From NCBI RefSeq assembly GCF_016583625.1, contig NZ_NRRN01000020.1, forward strand, positions 1 to 52,165: a stretch of 52,165 bases of DNA, written 5' to 3'. This DNA comes from Halorhodospira abdelmalekii (lineage in GTDB: Bacteria; Pseudomonadota; Gammaproteobacteria; Nitrococcales; Halorhodospiraceae). The notes below the pieces were generated by a model. It was not told the origin of the DNA. It was given only the letters and a program-made list of their open reading frames with translations, and ran no database searches. Shown piece by piece: positions 27,458-44,037 of the stretch. A program made the translations under genes and the position numbers. How positions within the stretch are numbered: position 1 is the stretch's first letter; the number at the start of each line of letters is the position of its first letter.

Positions 27458-27790
27458 TCACGCCTCAGCGACCGCCACTGTAATGTGGCTGGTGCGCTTG
27501 AGGATCCTAGTCGCCCGCCCCTTAGCGCGCGGCCGTATGCGTTTCATCGTCGGCCCCTCGTCGACGCAGATGCGGGAGACCCGCAGCTCGTCGATATCGG
27601 CCGCATCGTTATGCTCAGCGTTGGCGATCGCCGACTCGAGCACCTTGCGGATAATACCCGCCGCTTTGCGGGGATTGTGCTCTAAGCTCCGCAGCGCTTC
27701 AGCCACGTGCAGGCCGCGAATCTGGTCGGCAACGAGGCGCGCCTTCTGCGGCGAGATGCGCGAAAAACGCAGTTTCGCTTGAGTCTCCAT
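27458..27790 (-). CDS. rplV: 50S ribosomal protein L22
   Basis: The beta-hairpin of L22 reaches into the exit tunnel; deletions there cause macrolide resistance. The 110 residues include [42 protein letters not shown] and the hairpin [24 protein letters not shown], which is intact. It is placed between rpsS and rpsC. Confidence 0.97.
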   Translation of the reverse strand: METQAKLRFSRISPQKARLVADQIRGLHVAEALRSLEHNPRKAAGIIRKVLESAIANAEHNDAADIDELRVSRICVDEGPTMKRIRPRAKGRATRILKRTSHITVAVAEA

Positions 27791-27801
27791 ATCGCGCCCC
27801 C

Positions 27802-28077
27802 TTACCGCTTCGATTTCTTATCAGCCGCATGGCCGCGGAACGTACGGGTCACCGCGAATTCGCCAAGCTTGTGCCCGACCATATTCTCGTTGATCAGCAC
27901 AGGCACATGCTGACGGCCATTGTGGATCGCGATCGTGAGGCCGACCATATCCGGCATCACCACCGAGCGTCGCGACCAGGTCTTAATCGGTCGCTTGCTG
28001 TTGTTTGCGTTCGCCTCTTCCACCTTCTTAAGCAGGTGGTAATCGATGAACGGCCCTTTCTTGGTCGAGCGTGGCAC
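27802..28077 (-). CDS. rpsS: 30S ribosomal protein S19
   Basis: S19 pairs with S13 in the head of the small subunit. The 91-residue protein has [48 protein letters not shown] and the C-terminal [17 protein letters not shown]. The start codon is GTG at 28077. The gap to rplB is 13 bp. Confidence 0.97.
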   Translation of the reverse strand: MPRSTKKGPFIDYHLLKKVEEANANNSKRPIKTWSRRSVVMPDMVGLTIAIHNGRQHVPVLINENMVGHKLGEFAVTRTFRGHAADKKSKR

Positions 28078-28090
28078 GGCTAATTACCCC

Positions 28091-28915
28091 TCAACGCTTC
28101 CGTCGGCGCACGATATACTTATCGGTGCGCTTGTTCTTGCGAGTCTTGTGCCCCTTCGTTGGCACACCCCACGGCGTAACCGGATGGCGACCACCGGCAG
28201 TCCTACCCTCACCGCCTCCATGCGGGTGATCGACCGGGTTCATTGCGACACCCCGAACGGTCGGACGAACGCCCCTGTGGCGTTTCGCACCGGCCTTACC
28301 GAGATTGCGCAGGCTGTGCTCACTGTTGCAGACCTCGCCCACGGTCGCCCGGCAATCGATCGGCACCCGCCGCATTTCACCAGAACGCAACCGCAGCGTC
28401 GCTGCTTCTCCTTCGCGAGCAACGATCTGCACGCTAGCCCCAGCAGAGCGCGCGAGCTGTGCCCCCTTACCGGGTTTCAGCTCGACACAGTGGACGTGTG
28501 TACCCACCGGGATATTTCGCAGCGGCAACGCGTTCCCGGGCCGAATCGGCGCCTCACGGCCCGCCTGGATAGGCGTCCCGGCATCAACCCCGCGGGGTGC
28601 AATAATATAACGCCTCTCGCCGTCGCGATAAAGCACTAATGCAATATGCGCGGAACGATTGGGGTCATATTCAAGTCTTTCGACCTTTCCGGGCACACCG
28701 TCCTTATCCCGCTTGAAATCGATGATGCGATAGCGTTGCTTATGCCCACCACCCCGGTGGCGCGTCGTGATCCGCCCAGAATTGTTCCGGCCACCACTCT
28801 TGGTCTTCTTGACCACCAGCGGCTCATAAGGACCGCCATCATGGAGGCGCTCGTCCTTCGGACGGACAACGAAACGTCGCCCCGGTGACGTCGGTCTGCA
28901 CTTTACCAGTCCCAT
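28091..28915 (-). CDS. rplB: 50S ribosomal protein L2
   Basis: L2 is needed for subunit joining and peptidyl transfer. The 274-residue protein has the N-terminal [38 protein letters not shown] and the key C-terminal [20 protein letters not shown] with the conserved histidine that approaches the catalytic centre. It follows rplW in the normal S10 order. Confidence 0.98.
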   Translation of the reverse strand: MGLVKCRPTSPGRRFVVRPKDERLHDGGPYEPLVVKKTKSGGRNNSGRITTRHRGGGHKQRYRIIDFKRDKDGVPGKVERLEYDPNRSAHIALVLYRDGERRYIIAPRGVDAGTPIQAGREAPIRPGNALPLRNIPVGTHVHCVELKPGKGAQLARSAGASVQIVAREGEAATLRLRSGEMRRVPIDCRATVGEVCNSEHSLRNLGKAGAKRHRGVRPTVRGVAMNPVDHPHGGGEGRTAGGRHPVTPWGVPTKGHKTRKNKRTDKYIVRRRKR

Positions 28916-28927
28916 GACTCTTTCCCC

Positions 28928-29224
28928 TTACTCTGCGCCGAGGAAGTCGATATCCTCGCCTCCGACGAGAGTGACATACGCCTTCTTCCAATCGCGCCGC
29001 CGACCGTTCACACGCCCGAAGCGCTTGCGCTTACCCTTCGCGCGCGCCGTACGCACACCAGTCACTTGCACCTCGAAGAGCTTCTCGACCGCCTCCTTGA
29101 CTTCCTGCTTAGTCGCATCGGGAGCAACCCGGAAGACGAGCTGCCCAGCCGACTCTGCGATCACCGTGCTCTTCTCCGAGATGTGCGGACCTTCCAGCAC
29201 CGTGTAGAGCCGCTCCTCATTCAT
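28928..29224 (-). CDS. rplW: 50S ribosomal protein L23
   Basis: L23 is the docking point for trigger factor and SRP at the tunnel exit. The 98 residues start [20 protein letters not shown] and have the loop [25 protein letters not shown]. The ATG at 29224 overlaps the rplD stop by four bases (ATGA), which implies coupled translation with L4. Confidence 0.97.
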   Translation of the reverse strand: MNEERLYTVLEGPHISEKSTVIAESAGQLVFRVAPDATKQEVKEAVEKLFEVQVTGVRTARAKGKRKRFGRVNGRRRDWKKAYVTLVGGEDIDFLGAE

Positions 29225-29838
29225 GACAACCACTCCTCAATGCGACGGACGGCAGCCACCGTCATCACCACCCGTTCGGCTCCGACCAGCGCTGCCGGAT
29301 CGATTGCCGCGGCGTAACCGACCTCAATCCCTGGCAGATTGCGAGCCGCCAACTCAAGGTGGTGATCCGGCGTGTCAACGACAATCAGAGCCTTCTTGAC
29401 GCCCAACTGACCAAGCTTCGCATCCAGCTCACGAGTCTTTGGTGCTGTCAGAGCGAACGACTCCAGCACGGTCAAGCGCTCCTGGCGCGCCAGTTCAGAG
29501 AGAATAGAGCGCAGTGCGCCTTGAAACATCTTGCGGTTGACCTTCTGCTCGAAGCTGCGCGGCTTAGCCGCAAAGGTCTGCCCGCCACCGCGCCACAGAG
29601 GGCTACGGATCGTTCCAGAGCGCGCGTTGCCCGTACCCTTCTGCCGCCACGGCTTCTTACCTCCGCCGGAGACCTCGGAACGCGTCTTTTGTGCCTTACT
29701 TCCCGCTCGCCCACCGGCCAGATAGGCAGTGACCACTTGGTGAACTAGCGCCTCCCGGAACGGCTCATCGAAGGCCCGTGCTGAGACTTCAACCTGACCG
29801 GCCGCTTCGCCTTTTTCGTTGCTGAGCTTGAGCTCCAT
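29221..29838 (-). CDS. rplD: 50S ribosomal protein L4
   Basis: L4 has a globular surface domain and a long loop lining the exit tunnel; in E. coli it also represses the S10 operon by attenuation and translational control. The 205 residues contain the tunnel loop [20 protein letters not shown] and the tip [13 protein letters not shown], and [20 protein letters not shown]. There is no canonical S10 leader upstream of rpsJ for it to act on; see the rpsJ-rplC gap. Confidence 0.97.
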   Translation of the reverse strand: MELKLSNEKGEAAGQVEVSARAFDEPFREALVHQVVTAYLAGGRAGSKAQKTRSEVSGGGKKPWRQKGTGNARSGTIRSPLWRGGGQTFAAKPRSFEQKVNRKMFQGALRSILSELARQERLTVLESFALTAPKTRELDAKLGQLGVKKALIVVDTPDHHLELAARNLPGIEVGYAAAIDPAALVGAERVVMTVAAVRRIEEWLS

Positions 29839-29856
29839 GGCTCCCCCTGTTGCCTC

Positions 29857-30507
29857 TTACCCTTTGCACGCCGGGCGCACGATCAAATCGCCGCCGACGG
29901 CCCCAGGCACGGCACCGCGAATCAGCAACAGATTGCGCGGCCCATCGACGCGCACCACCTCAAGGTTCTGCACGGTCGCACGGCGGTTACCCATCTGCCC
30001 GGCCATCTTTTTGCCCTTAAAGACCCGCCCGGGGCTTTGGCACTGACCGATCGAGCCGGGAACCCGGTGCGACTTCGAATTGCCGTGACTGTTTCTCTGC
30101 GCACGGAAATTGTGCCGACGAACCGTGCCGGCAAACCCGCGCCCCTTACTCGTTCCGGTTACATCAACTTTTTGTCCGACCTCAAAAGCCTCGACGGTCA
30201 GTTGTGCCCCACTCTCCGGCAACGCCTCGTCTGCGGCGTGGCGCTGCGCATCCAGGCGCAGTTCCCAGAGACCACGCCCAGCCTCCACGGCAGAGCGTGC
30301 AAAGTGCCCAGCCTCCGGCTTGCGCACCCGCTGCGGCTTGCGCCGCCCGGTCGTCACCTGCACCGCGCGATAACCGTCGACGTCATCGGTCCTGACCTGC
30401 GTCACCCGATTCGGCTCCGCCTCGACGACGGTAACCGGGATCGATTGCCCGTCTTCAGTAAAAATCCGCGTCATGCCGCGCTTGCGACCGACGATTCCGA
30501 TAGCCAT
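29857..30507 (-). CDS. rplC: 50S ribosomal protein L3
   Basis: L3 reaches the peptidyl-transferase centre and starts 50S assembly. With the ATG at 30507 ([19 protein letters not shown]) it has 216 residues. The loop [20 protein letters not shown] holds the Gln (about residue 155) that PrmB methylates in E. coli; prmB is present at 7338-8285. The C-terminal segment [20 protein letters not shown] is typical. A 169-bp gap separates it from rpsJ, much longer than in E. coli. Confidence 0.97.
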   Translation of the reverse strand: MAIGIVGRKRGMTRIFTEDGQSIPVTVVEAEPNRVTQVRTDDVDGYRAVQVTTGRRKPQRVRKPEAGHFARSAVEAGRGLWELRLDAQRHAADEALPESGAQLTVEAFEVGQKVDVTGTSKGRGFAGTVRRHNFRAQRNSHGNSKSHRVPGSIGQCQSPGRVFKGKKMAGQMGNRRATVQNLEVVRVDGPRNLLLIRGAVPGAVGGDLIVRPACKG

Positions 30508-30676
30508 CGTCCGCCTCTCCTCAAAAACTCTCAGTGCCCGACCCACGGTCGGTCGTGACGAACCCGCTGCTGAGTCGCACTGCGCGCCACCGCTGCCGGG
30601 CCGCGCCGCACGATCACCACCTGTGGTCACAGACGAGGGGCATCTACTCAGCCCCACGACTGTGCATCACCGCCTT
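30508..30676 (-). promoter_or_regulatory. Unusually long rpsJ-rplC spacer, possible structured leader
   Basis: 169 bp without a plausible gene. On the transcript strand there are small perfect hairpins: 30538-30552 (CCGACC, 3-nt loop, GGTCGG), and ACCAC-AG-GTGGT further upstream, then GAGGAGAGG before the rplC ATG. Because rpsJ follows tuf after only 6 bp, no S10 leader precedes rpsJ; this spacer may hold the L4-responsive element or an S10 promoter instead. I see no strong -35/-10 pair. Confidence 0.3.
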
Positions 30677-31012
30677 TCAGTAGAGCTTGATCTGGACATC
30701 GACACCCGCGGCCAGGTCGAGCTTCATCAGCGCATCGACCGTTTTGTCCGTGGGATCAATAATATCCATCAAGCGTTTATGGGTCCGGATCTCGTACTGG
30801 TCGCGGGCATCCTTGTTTACGTGCGGCGAGGTCAAAACGGTGAACTTCTCCTTTTTGACCGGCAGCGGAATGGGGCCACGCACATGGGCCCCGGTCCGCT
30901 TCGCCGTATCGACGATCTCACGCGCCGACTGATCGATCAGGCGATGATCGAATGCCTTAAGACGAATCCGAATTCGCTGGTTCGTTGCTGTCGTAGTTGC
31001 TGCGGTCACCAT
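30677..31012 (-). CDS. rpsJ: 30S ribosomal protein S10 (NusE)
   Basis: S10 is a head protein of the small subunit and, as NusE, links NusG and NusB in transcription-translation coupling and antitermination. The 111-residue protein has an eight-residue Thr/Ala-rich N-terminal extension before [19 protein letters not shown], then [21 protein letters not shown] and the C-terminal [13 protein letters not shown]. The ATG lies 6 bp after the tuf stop codon with no good Shine-Dalgarno sequence, so translation is probably coupled to tuf. Confidence 0.96.
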   Translation of the reverse strand: MVTAATTTATNQRIRIRLKAFDHRLIDQSAREIVDTAKRTGAHVRGPIPLPVKKEKFTVLTSPHVNKDARDQYEIRTHKRLMDIIDPTDKTVDALMKLDLAAGVDVQIKLY

Positions 31013-31018
31013 AGCCGA

Positions 31019-32209
31019 TTACTCGATGATTTTGGCGACGACGCCGGCGCCGACCGTGCGCCCGCCTTCGCGAATCGCAAAACGCAGCCCGTCTTCCATC
31101 GCAATCGGCGCAATCAGACGAACCTTCATCTTCACATTATCACCCGGCATCACCATCTCCGTACCCTCCGGCAACTCCACCGAACCGGTCACGTCCGTCG
31201 TACGGAAGTAAAACTGCGGGCGATACCCCTGGAAAAACGGCGTGTGACGCCCCCCTTCATCCTTGGAAAGAACGTACACCTCCGCCTCAAAGTGCGTATG
31301 CGGCGTGATCGACTTCGGCTGACACAACACCTGACCGCGCTCCACCTCGTCACGCTTCGTACCACGCAACAGCGCCCCAATGTTATCACCAGCCTCCCCC
31401 TGATCGAGAAGCTTGCGGAACATCTCCACGCCCGTACACGTCGTCTTGCGCGTCTCCGTCAGACCAACAATCTCAACCTCTTCGCCAACCTTGATCACAC
31501 CACGCTCGACCCGGCCCGTCACCACCGTGCCTCGGCCCGAAATCGAGAAAACATCCTCAATCGGCATCAAAAACGGCTGATCCACCGCACGCTCCGGCTG
31601 CGGAATCGACTCGTCCATCGCCGCAACCAATCGCAAAATCGACGGCTGACCCATCTCCGAATCATCACCCTCCAGCGCCTTCAGCGCCGAACCCGTGATC
31701 ACCGGAATGCTGTCCCCATCAAAATCATAATCACTCAAAAGCTCCCGGACCTCCATCTCCACCAGCTCCAGAAGCTCCGCATCGTCTACCATGTCCGCCT
31801 TGTTCAAAAAGACCACAATCGCCGGCACACCCACCTGACGCGCCAACAAAATGTGCTCCCGCGTCTGCGGCATCGGACCGTCCGCCGCCGAAACCACCAG
31901 CACCGCACCGTCCATCTGCGCCGCACCCGTGATCATGTTCTTCACATAGTCAGCGTGACCCGGACAGTCAACGTGCGCATAGTGACGCTGCTCCGACTCA
32001 TACTCCACGTGCGCCGTCGCAATCGTAATCCCACGCGCGCGCTCCTCCGGCGCATTGTCAATCTGATCAAAGGCTCGCGCCTCACCCCCGTACGCGCCCG
32101 ATAACACCTTCGTCAGCGCCGCCGTCAGCGTCGTCTTCCCGTGGTCCACGTGACCGATAGTGCCCACGTTCACGTGGGGCTTCTTACGCTCGAACTTTTC
32201 CTTGGACAC
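31019..32209 (-). CDS. tuf: Elongation factor Tu, copy 1 (str operon)
   Basis: EF-Tu brings aminoacyl-tRNA to the ribosome as a GTP complex. The 396-residue protein has the G1 motif GHVDHGKT (19-26), DCPGHADY (G3) and NKAD (G4). The protein is identical to copy 2 at 48245-49435. The start codon here is GTG (32209), against ATG in copy 2. It ends the str group and is followed after 6 bp by rpsJ, so S10-operon transcription probably continues from it. Confidence 0.98.
   Translation of the reverse strand: MSKEKFERKKPHVNVGTIGHVDHGKTTLTAALTKVLSGAYGGEARAFDQIDNAPEERARGITIATAHVEYESEQRHYAHVDCPGHADYVKNMITGAAQMDGAVLVVSAADGPMPQTREHILLARQVGVPAIVVFLNKADMVDDAELLELVEMEVRELLSDYDFDGDSIPVITGSALKALEGDDSEMGQPSILRLVAAMDESIPQPERAVDQPFLMPIEDVFSISGRGTVVTGRVERGVIKVGEEVEIVGLTETRKTTCTGVEMFRKLLDQGEAGDNIGALLRGTKRDEVERGQVLCQPKSITPHTHFEAEVYVLSKDEGGRHTPFFQGYRPQFYFRTTDVTGSVELPEGTEMVMPGDNVKMKVRLIAPIAMEDGLRFAIREGGRTVGAGVVAKIIE
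31023..32176 (-). repeat. 1154-bp identical tract shared by the two tuf genes (copy 1)
   Basis: This stretch matches 48249-49402 base for base where I compared them. The first differences are the last sense codon (GAG here, GAA in copy 2) at the 3' end, and one synonymous change about 11 codons from the start at the 5' end, beyond which another change and the start codon also differ. The sharp borders inside the gene are typical of gene conversion. Confidence 0.85.
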
Positions 32210-32266
32210 GCCACACCTCGTTGATCTGATCGTTCTACGTTGAATCGAATGGCCTCAGCGCCGTTT

Positions 32267-34363
32267 CTACGACGCCTTTTTGATCACCTCGTCGGCGATG
32301 CTCGCCGGCGCCTCTGCATACTCCTCGAACTCCATGACGTAGGAGGCCCGCCCCTGCGTATTGGAGCGCAGGTCGGTCGCGTAACCGAACATCTCTTTAA
32401 GCGGCACCAGGGCGCGGATCTGCTTTCCGGTCGGAATGTCCTCCATCTTCTGGACATTGCCGCGGCGCCGGTTAAGATCGCCGACCACGTCACCCATATA
32501 CTCCTCCGGCGTTGTCACTTCGACCTTCATGAGCGGCTCGAGCAAAACCGGATTCGCCTTCATGAAGCCCTCACGGAAGGCCATAGAGCCGGCAATCTTA
32601 AAGGCCATCTCGGAAGAGTCGACGTCATGATACGAACCGTCGTAGAGCTCGACGCGCACATCGACCGCCGGGTAACCCGCCAAAACGCCCTCTTCCATCG
32701 CTTCGCGACAACCCTGGTCAACCGAAGGGATGTACTCTTTAGGCACCACGCCACCGACGATCTTGCTCTCGAACTCGTACCCCGCCCCGCGTTCCTGCGG
32801 CATCATGCGGATGCGCACGTGACCGTACTGACCCCGACCGCCAGATTGGCGGATAAACTTGCCTTCCTGCTCGACCGGCTTGCGAATCGTCTCCCGGTAG
32901 GCCACCTGCGGTTCGCCGACGTTGGCCTCGACCTTGAACTCACGCTTCATCCGATCAACGATGATATCGAGGTGCAACTCCCCCATCCCGGAGATAATCG
33001 TCTGCCCCGACTCTTCATCGGTGCGCACGCGGAACGACGGGTCTTCCTGCGCCAGACGGCCCAGCGCTTGCCCCATCTTCTCTTGATCGGCCCGGCTCTT
33101 CGGCTCCACCGCCACTGCAATCACCGGCTCGGGGAACTCCATCCGCTCCAGCGTGATCTTGTTGCTCGGATCGCAGAGGGTGTCCCCAGTCGTCACATCT
33201 TTGAGGCCGACCGCGGCGGCGATATCACCCGCTCGAACCTCTTTGATCTCTTCGCGCTGATTAGAGTGCATCTGCAGAATCCGCCCGATGCGCTCCTTCT
33301 TGCCCTTAACCGGGTTGAAGATCTGGTCGCCGGAGCTGAGCACGCCGGAGTAGACACGGAAGAAGGTCAGGTTGCCGACGTAAGGGTCGTTCGCGATCTT
33401 AAAGGCCAGCGCCGAGAAGGGTTGCTCATCGCTCGACTCGCGTGTTGCAACGGTCTCACCGTCATCCAGGATCCCTTCAATAGCAGGCACCTCATTGGGC
33501 GCCGGCAAGAACTCGATAACGGCATCCAGCAGCGTCTGTACGCCTTTGTTCTTAAAGGCCGAGCCACACAGCGCCAGGACGATCTCGTTTTTCAAGGTGC
33601 GCTGGCGCAAGCCGCTTTTGATCTGCTCATTGGTCAGCTCGCCGTCGCTCAGGTAGGTATCCATGAGCGTCTCGTCGGCCTCCGCCGCAGCCTCGATCAT
33701 CGCCTCGCGCGCCTCTTCGGCCTCAGCTACGAGCTCGCTCGGAATCTCCTTCTCGCTGTAAGTCATCCCTTGCGGATCGCGATCCCAATAGATCGCGGTC
33801 ATCCGAATCAGGTCGATCACGCCCTGGAAGTCTTCCTCAGCGCCGATCGGCAACTGAATCGGTACCGGCGTGGCACCAAGGCGGCTACGCATCTGCTTCA
33901 CCACCCGAGAGAAGTCGGCACCGGCCCGGTCCATCTTATTGACGAAGGCGATCCGCGGCACTCCGTACTTGGTCGCCTGCCGCCACACCGTCTCGGACTG
34001 CGGCTCAACGCCGCCCACAGCACAAAAAACCGCTACCGCGCCATCCAGCACACGCAGAGAACGCTCGACCTCAATGGTGAAGTCGACGTGCCCCGGAGTA
34101 TCGATGATATTAATCCGGGTCTCCGGGTACTGCTGATCCATCCCGCTCCAGAAACAGGTGGTCGCCGCCGAAGTGATTGTGATCCCGCGCTCCTGCTCCT
34201 GGGACATCCAGTCCATGGTCGCCGCACCGTCGTGCGTCTCGCCCATCTTATGGGAGATCCCGGTATAAAACAGGATGCGCTCGGTAGTTGTGGTCTTACC
34301 CGCATCAATGTGGGCCGCGATGCCGATATTCCGATAGCGCTCGATGGGCGTCTTGCGTGCCAC
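32267..34363 (-). CDS. fusA: Elongation factor G
   Basis: EF-G drives translocation and, with RRF, ribosome recycling. The 698-residue protein has the G1 motif AHIDAGKT (17-24), switch [28 protein letters not shown] (G4) and domain [19 protein letters not shown]. Near-complete similarity to the canonical EF-G I type suggests a housekeeping function. The start is GTG at 34363 with GGCGGGG upstream. It lies 77 bp after rpsG and 57 bp before tuf. Confidence 0.98.
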   Translation of the reverse strand: MARKTPIERYRNIGIAAHIDAGKTTTTERILFYTGISHKMGETHDGAATMDWMSQEQERGITITSAATTCFWSGMDQQYPETRINIIDTPGHVDFTIEVERSLRVLDGAVAVFCAVGGVEPQSETVWRQATKYGVPRIAFVNKMDRAGADFSRVVKQMRSRLGATPVPIQLPIGAEEDFQGVIDLIRMTAIYWDRDPQGMTYSEKEIPSELVAEAEEAREAMIEAAAEADETLMDTYLSDGELTNEQIKSGLRQRTLKNEIVLALCGSAFKNKGVQTLLDAVIEFLPAPNEVPAIEGILDDGETVATRESSDEQPFSALAFKIANDPYVGNLTFFRVYSGVLSSGDQIFNPVKGKKERIGRILQMHSNQREEIKEVRAGDIAAAVGLKDVTTGDTLCDPSNKITLERMEFPEPVIAVAVEPKSRADQEKMGQALGRLAQEDPSFRVRTDEESGQTIISGMGELHLDIIVDRMKREFKVEANVGEPQVAYRETIRKPVEQEGKFIRQSGGRGQYGHVRIRMMPQERGAGYEFESKIVGGVVPKEYIPSVDQGCREAMEEGVLAGYPAVDVRVELYDGSYHDVDSSEMAFKIAGSMAFREGFMKANPVLLEPLMKVEVTTPEEYMGDVVGDLNRRRGNVQKMEDIPTGKQIRALVPLKEMFGYATDLRSNTQGRASYVMEFEEYAEAPASIADEVIKKAS

Positions 34364-34440
34364 GGTGGATACCCCGCCTATTGAATTGCCATGAACCAGA
34401 AACGATCAAACTCAACCCCGCGCGCAACGCGCGCCGGCAC

Positions 34441-35299
<859 letters not shown>

Positions 35300-35324
35300 A
35301 GGGTTTCGCGCTCCGTACCGACCC

Positions 35325-35354
35325 AAAAACGACAGGCCGGCGGGCCGGCCTGTC
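35325..35354 (-). terminator. Terminator-like hairpin between rpoC and rpsL
   Basis: Perfect 11-bp stem (GACAGGCCGGC, 2-nt centre, GCCGGCCTGTC) at 35331-35354 followed on the minus strand by G then TTTTT. By form it is a rho-independent terminator for rpoBC. However, it also lies downstream of the rpsL promoter, about 6 nt after the expected start site and 25 bp before the rpsL ATG, so it is part of the str leader too. Confidence 0.75.
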
Positions 35355-35365
35355 GAAGACGCGGA

Positions 35366-35394
35366 ATTTTAGGGGTAACTGATCGTTTTGTCAA
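35366..35394 (-). promoter_or_regulatory. Sigma-70 promoter of the str operon
   Basis: TTGACA (35394-35389), a 17-bp spacer, and TAAAAT (35371-35366) on the minus strand: 6/6 and 5/6 matches with optimal spacing. Transcription would start near 35360, giving a leader of about 60 nt to the rpsL ATG. It is the strongest promoter match I found in the window. Confidence 0.8.
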
Positions 35395-35466
35395 TTCCCC
35401 CTGCTCGTTATCGTGACCCGGGGACGCGCCGCAAACATCCGGTCCCGCCCCGGGCCGCTTGTGCGG

Positions 35467-38400
35467 CTACTCGCTGCCGCCCTGATTACGCTCGAGGTTG
35501 GTGGTCTCCTCACCCTCATCGCCGTTGCCACCATCGCCGAAGACCTCGGCTGCCTGCTCAGCAGGCGAGAGCACAGCCTCGGCAGCCAGCGGTGCGCGCC
35601 GCCGGGCCGAGTGATAGGCAAAGCCGGTCCCGGCAGGGATCAAGCGACCAACGATGACGTTCTCCTTGAGCCCCCGCAGATCATCACGCACACCGCGCGT
35701 AGCGGCCTCCGTCAATACCCGGGTCGTCTCCTGGAACGACGCCGCTGAGATGAACGACTCGGTCGATAGCGACGCCTTAGTGATCCCGAGCAGCACCGGC
35801 TCGTAAGTCGCTGGCTCCTTGTTAGCAGCCACCAGACGTTCGTTCTCTTCCAGTAGTTTGGAGCGATCGAGCTGCTCGCCCTTGAGATAAAACGAATCCC
35901 CCGGATCTTTGACCTGCACCTTACGCAACATCTGGCGGATGATGACCTCAATGTGCTTGTCATTGATGCCGACACCCTGCAACCGGAAGACGTCTTGGAT
36001 CTCCTGGACGATATATTCCGAGAGGCGTGTGATACCAAGCAGCCGCAGAACGTCGTGAGGGTTCGGCTCCCCATCGGCGACCACTTCGCCACGCTCGACA
36101 TGCTCGCCCTCGAAAACGGTCACGTTGCGCCACTTGGGGATCAGCTCCTCGTGCGTCTCACCATCCTGCTGGGTGATGATCAACCGTTGCTTGCCCTTGG
36201 TCTCACGTCCAAAGCCGACCGTACCCGAGGCCTCGGCGAGGATCGCCGGCTCCTTCGGCTTGCGCGCCTCGAAGAGGTCAGCCACTCGTGGCAGACCACC
36301 GGTGATATCACGGGTCTTCGAAGCCTCCTGTGGAATCCGTGCCAAGGCATCACCGACGCGCACCTCAGCATTGTCCTCGAGCGAGACGATCGCCCCAGCC
36401 GGCAGGTAGTAGTGGGCGGGGATCTGGGTCCCGGCAATATTCAGATCGTTACCAGCACCGTCGACCAACTTGATCATCGGCCGTAGATCCTTATAAGCCA
36501 CCCGCTCTTCACTGACCTTGCCGCTGGCATCACTGCTGTGTCGCTTGTGCTCACCGGTACCGCGACTCTTCGGATCGGTGACCACCAGACTAGCCAGGCC
36601 GGTCACTTCATCGAGTTCGCGATGCACGGTAACGCCTTCGACAAAGTCGTGGAAGCGCACATACCCATCGACCTCGGTGACGATCGGATGCGTATGCGGA
36701 TCCCAGTTCGCAACCACCTGCCCCGCATCGACAGCCGCACTGTCACCGACGCTCAGGACCGCCCCGTAGGGGATCTTGTAGCGCTCCCGCTCGCGGCCGT
36801 ACTCATCCATCACCGTCAACTCACCTGAGCGCGATACGGCGACATAGTTGCCACTGTGGTGCTGCACCGTCTTGATGTTGTGCAGCCGCACATGGCCGTT
36901 ATTCCGCACCTCAATCTGCGAAACCGCCGCCGCCCGCGATGCCGCCCCACCGATGTGGAAGGTCCGCATTGTCAACTGCGTGCCCGGCTCACCGATCGAC
37001 TGCGCTGCGATGACACCGACAGCCTCACCGATATTCACGGAGTGCCCGCGCGCCAGATCGCGACCATAACACTGAGCACAGACACCGTGCCGCGTCTCGC
37101 AGGTCACCGGTGAGCGCACCTTGACCTCGTCGATGCCGTAGCGTTCAAGACGCTCCACCCACTCCTCATCCAGCAGCGTACCGGCCTCGACCGCGATCTC
37201 ACTCCCACCGGGAACCACCACGTCCTCGGCCACGACACGCCCAAGCACGCGCTCGGCCAGGGTTTCGACGACATCTCCGCCCTCAATGATCGGCGTCAGC
37301 ACCAATCCTTCGAGGGTTCCGCAATCGACCTCGGTGACCACCAGATCCTGCGAGACATCGACCAGACGGCGGGTCAGGTAGCCCGAGTTCGCCGTCTTCA
37401 GTGCGGTATCAGCCAAACCCTTCCGCGCGCCGTGGGTCGAGATAAAGTACTGCAGGACGTTGAGCCCCTCGCGGAAATTAGCGGTGATCGGCGTCTCAAT
37501 GATCGAGCCGTCCGGCTTCGCCATCAGACCACGCATCCCAGCCAACTGTCGGATCTGCGCCGCCGAACCCCGAGCCCCTGAGTCCGCCATAATGAAGATG
37601 GAGTTCAAAGACTTCTGGAGGGTCTCGCGGCCTTCACCATCAACCACAACCTCCTTGCCCATCTTCTCCATCATCGCCGAGGCGACCTGATCGTTGGTGT
37701 GCGCCCAAATATCGACCACCTTGTTATAGCGCTCCCCGCTGGTCACCAAACCGGAGGCGTACTGATCCTCGATTTCCCGGATCTCCTCCTCGGCGCTGCG
37801 CAACATCCGTTCCTTCTCCGGCGGCACCTCCATATCGTCGACACCGATCGACACCCCGGCCTTAGTCGAGTAGTGGAAGCCGGTGTACATCAATTGGTCG
37901 GCGAAGATAACGGTGCCCTTCAGGCCGACCCGCCGATAGCTGATGTTGACCAGCTTGGAGATCCCCTTCTTATCAAGCTCGCGATCGACTACATCGAATG
38001 GCAAGCCATCGGGCACGATCTCAAAGAGCAATGCCCGGCCAACCGTCGTCTGCCGGCGTGAGACCCGCTCACACATCTCACCGCTCTCATCGGGCATTCG
38101 CTCGCGAATCCGCACCTCGACCCGTGCGCCGAGCTCGGCAGCCCCGGTCTGATAGGCCCGGTGCACCTCCTGTACATTGGCAAACCGCATCCCTTCGCCA
38201 CGCGCATTGACGCGCTCACGGGTCATATAGTAGAGGCCAAGGACGACATCCTGCGACGGCACGATGATCGGCTCACCGGAGGCTGGCGAGAGGATGTTAT
38301 TGGTCGACATCATCATCGCTCGCGCCTCAAGCTGTGCCTCGAGCGAGAGCGGGACGTGGACCGCCATCTGATCGCCGTCGAAGTCGGCGTTGTAGGCCGT

Positions 38401-39765
38401 ACAGACCAACGGGTGCAGCTGAATCGCCTTACCTTCGATGAGCACCGGCTCGAAGGCCTGAATACCGAGACGGTGCAGCGTCGGCGCACGGTTCAGCAGC
38501 ACCGGGTGTTCCCGGATGACCTCATCGAGGATATCCCAGACCTCACCGGTCTCTCGCTCGACCATCTTCTTGGCCGCTTTGATCGTCGTCGCCAAACCGC
38601 GCCGCTGCAGCTTGGAGAAGATAAACGGCTTGAATAGCTCCAGCGCCATGCGCTTGGGCAGGCCGCACTGGTGTAGACGCAGCGTCGGCCCGACCACGAT
38701 CACCGAACGCCCCGAGTAGTCGACGCGCTTACCGAGCAGATTCTGGCGAAAGCGCCCCTGCTTGCCCTTGATCATATCGGCGAGCGACTTCAGCGGCCGC
38801 TTATTGGTGCCGGTAATGGCACGCCCGCGTCGACCATTATCGAGCAAGGCATCGACCGACTCCTGCAGCATACGCTTTTCATTGCGCACGATGATATCGG
38901 GTGCAGCCAACTCGAGCAGACGCTTTAGGCGATTGTTGCGGTTAATGACCCGTCGATAGAGATCGTTGAGATCGGAGGTGGCAAAACGCCCGCCATCCAG
39001 CGGTACCAGGGGCCGCAAATCGGGCGGCAACACCGGCAACACCGTCATAATAAGCCACTCAGGCTTATTGCCCGATTCCAAAAAGGCCTCGATCAGCTTC
39101 AACCGCTTGGAGAAACGCTTGATCTTAGACTCGGAGCCCGTCGCTTCGATCTCATCGCGCAGACGCCGCGCCTCGGCCTCCAGGTCCATGCCCTTGAGGA
39201 TCTCGAGCACCGCCTCGGCGCCCATGCGGGCGTCGAACTCATCGCCGTGCTCTTCGATGGCCTCCAGATACTGCTCATCGGTGAGCAACTGTCCCCGCTC
39301 CAACGCCGTCATGCCAGGCTCAATGACAATGAAGGCTTCGAAGTAGAGCACGCGCTCGATATCGCGCAGCGTCATATCGAGCAGCAGCCCGATGCGTGAC
39401 GGCAAGCTCTTCAGGAACCAGATGTGAGCCACCGGACTGGCCAGATCGATGTGCCCCATCCGCTCGCGGCGTACTTTGGCTACGGTGACCTCGACGCCGC
39501 ACTTCTCGCAGACAACGCCGCGGTGCTTGAGCCGCTTATACTTGCCACACAGGCACTCGTAGTCTTTGATCGGGCCGAATATTTTTGCACAGAAGAGACC
39601 GTCACGCTCCGGCTTGAAGGTTCGGTAGTTGATCGTCTCCGGTTTTTTGACCTCGCCGTAGGACCAAGAGCGGATCATCTCGGGCGATGCCAGCCCGATA
39701 CGAATCGCATCGAAGTCCTCCAGTTGAGCCCCCGGCTGCTTGAAAAGGTTGAGAAGATCTCTCAT
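35467..39765 (-). CDS. rpoC: DNA-directed RNA polymerase subunit beta'
   Basis: Beta' carries the catalytic magnesium site. The 1432-residue protein has the N-terminal zinc finger [19 protein letters not shown] at about 70-90, the catalytic [12 protein letters not shown] (near 464), the bridge-helix and trigger-loop region around [19 protein letters not shown], and the second zinc site [15 protein letters not shown]. It is a little longer than the E. coli protein (1407); the extra length includes an acidic tail ([14 protein letters not shown]). It follows rpoB after 123 bp (39766-39888), in which I see nothing specific, and ends at a hairpin before rpsL. Confidence 0.98.
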   Translation of the reverse strand: MRDLLNLFKQPGAQLEDFDAIRIGLASPEMIRSWSYGEVKKPETINYRTFKPERDGLFCAKIFGPIKDYECLCGKYKRLKHRGVVCEKCGVEVTVAKVRRERMGHIDLASPVAHIWFLKSLPSRIGLLLDMTLRDIERVLYFEAFIVIEPGMTALERGQLLTDEQYLEAIEEHGDEFDARMGAEAVLEILKGMDLEAEARRLRDEIEATGSESKIKRFSKRLKLIEAFLESGNKPEWLIMTVLPVLPPDLRPLVPLDGGRFATSDLNDLYRRVINRNNRLKRLLELAAPDIIVRNEKRMLQESVDALLDNGRRGRAITGTNKRPLKSLADMIKGKQGRFRQNLLGKRVDYSGRSVIVVGPTLRLHQCGLPKRMALELFKPFIFSKLQRRGLATTIKAAKKMVERETGEVWDILDEVIREHPVLLNRAPTLHRLGIQAFEPVLIEGKAIQLHPLVCTAYNADFDGDQMAVHVPLSLEAQLEARAMMMSTNNILSPASGEPIIVPSQDVVLGLYYMTRERVNARGEGMRFANVQEVHRAYQTGAAELGARVEVRIRERMPDESGEMCERVSRRQTTVGRALLFEIVPDGLPFDVVDRELDKKGISKLVNISYRRVGLKGTVIFADQLMYTGFHYSTKAGVSIGVDDMEVPPEKERMLRSAEEEIREIEDQYASGLVTSGERYNKVVDIWAHTNDQVASAMMEKMGKEVVVDGEGRETLQKSLNSIFIMADSGARGSAAQIRQLAGMRGLMAKPDGSIIETPITANFREGLNVLQYFISTHGARKGLADTALKTANSGYLTRRLVDVSQDLVVTEVDCGTLEGLVLTPIIEGGDVVETLAERVLGRVVAEDVVVPGGSEIAVEAGTLLDEEWVERLERYGIDEVKVRSPVTCETRHGVCAQCYGRDLARGHSVNIGEAVGVIAAQSIGEPGTQLTMRTFHIGGAASRAAAVSQIEVRNNGHVRLHNIKTVQHHSGNYVAVSRSGELTVMDEYGRERERYKIPYGAVLSVGDSAAVDAGQVVANWDPHTHPIVTEVDGYVRFHDFVEGVTVHRELDEVTGLASLVVTDPKSRGTGEHKRHSSDASGKVSEERVAYKDLRPMIKLVDGAGNDLNIAGTQIPAHYYLPAGAIVSLEDNAEVRVGDALARIPQEASKTRDITGGLPRVADLFEARKPKEPAILAEASGTVGFGRETKGKQRLIITQQDGETHEELIPKWRNVTVFEGEHVERGEVVADGEPNPHDVLRLLGITRLSEYIVQEIQDVFRLQGVGINDKHIEVIIRQMLRKVQVKDPGDSFYLKGEQLDRSKLLEENERLVAANKEPATYEPVLLGITKASLSTESFISAASFQETTRVLTEAATRGVRDDLRGLKENVIVGRLIPAGTGFAYHSARRRAPLAAEAVLSPAEQAAEVFGDGGNGDEGEETTNLERNQGGSE

Positions 39766-39888
39766 ATCTGCTGCCCGCTCGCGCTAGATTCGTTGCTGAA
39801 CAGCGCTCGGGCGCCACCGCCACCTGGATAACCGGTGAGCGAAGAGCGCCCAAACGCTGTGCCGCTGTTGCTCATCCACTTAGAGTCG

Positions 39889-44037
<4,149 letters not shown>

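Noticed and set aside
30473-32104. Open plus-strand frame of about 540 codons opposite tuf copy 1, rplC and rpsJ; a similar one at 47948-49330
   Set aside because: Both are Arg/His/Leu-rich shadows of tuf read in antisense, and their shared ends are explained by the tuf duplication. The minus-strand genes are certain.
32240-34384. Plus-strand open frame of 714 codons opposite fusA
   Set aside because: It is the exact antisense of the EF-G gene, with shadow composition and no promoter or ribosome-binding site. Strong codon bias of fusA keeps it open.
35331-35354. Reading the rpsL leader hairpin only as the rpoC terminator
   Set aside because: The consensus promoter lies upstream of the stem in the same direction, so the stem must also be in the str transcript; a purely terminal role is not sufficient.
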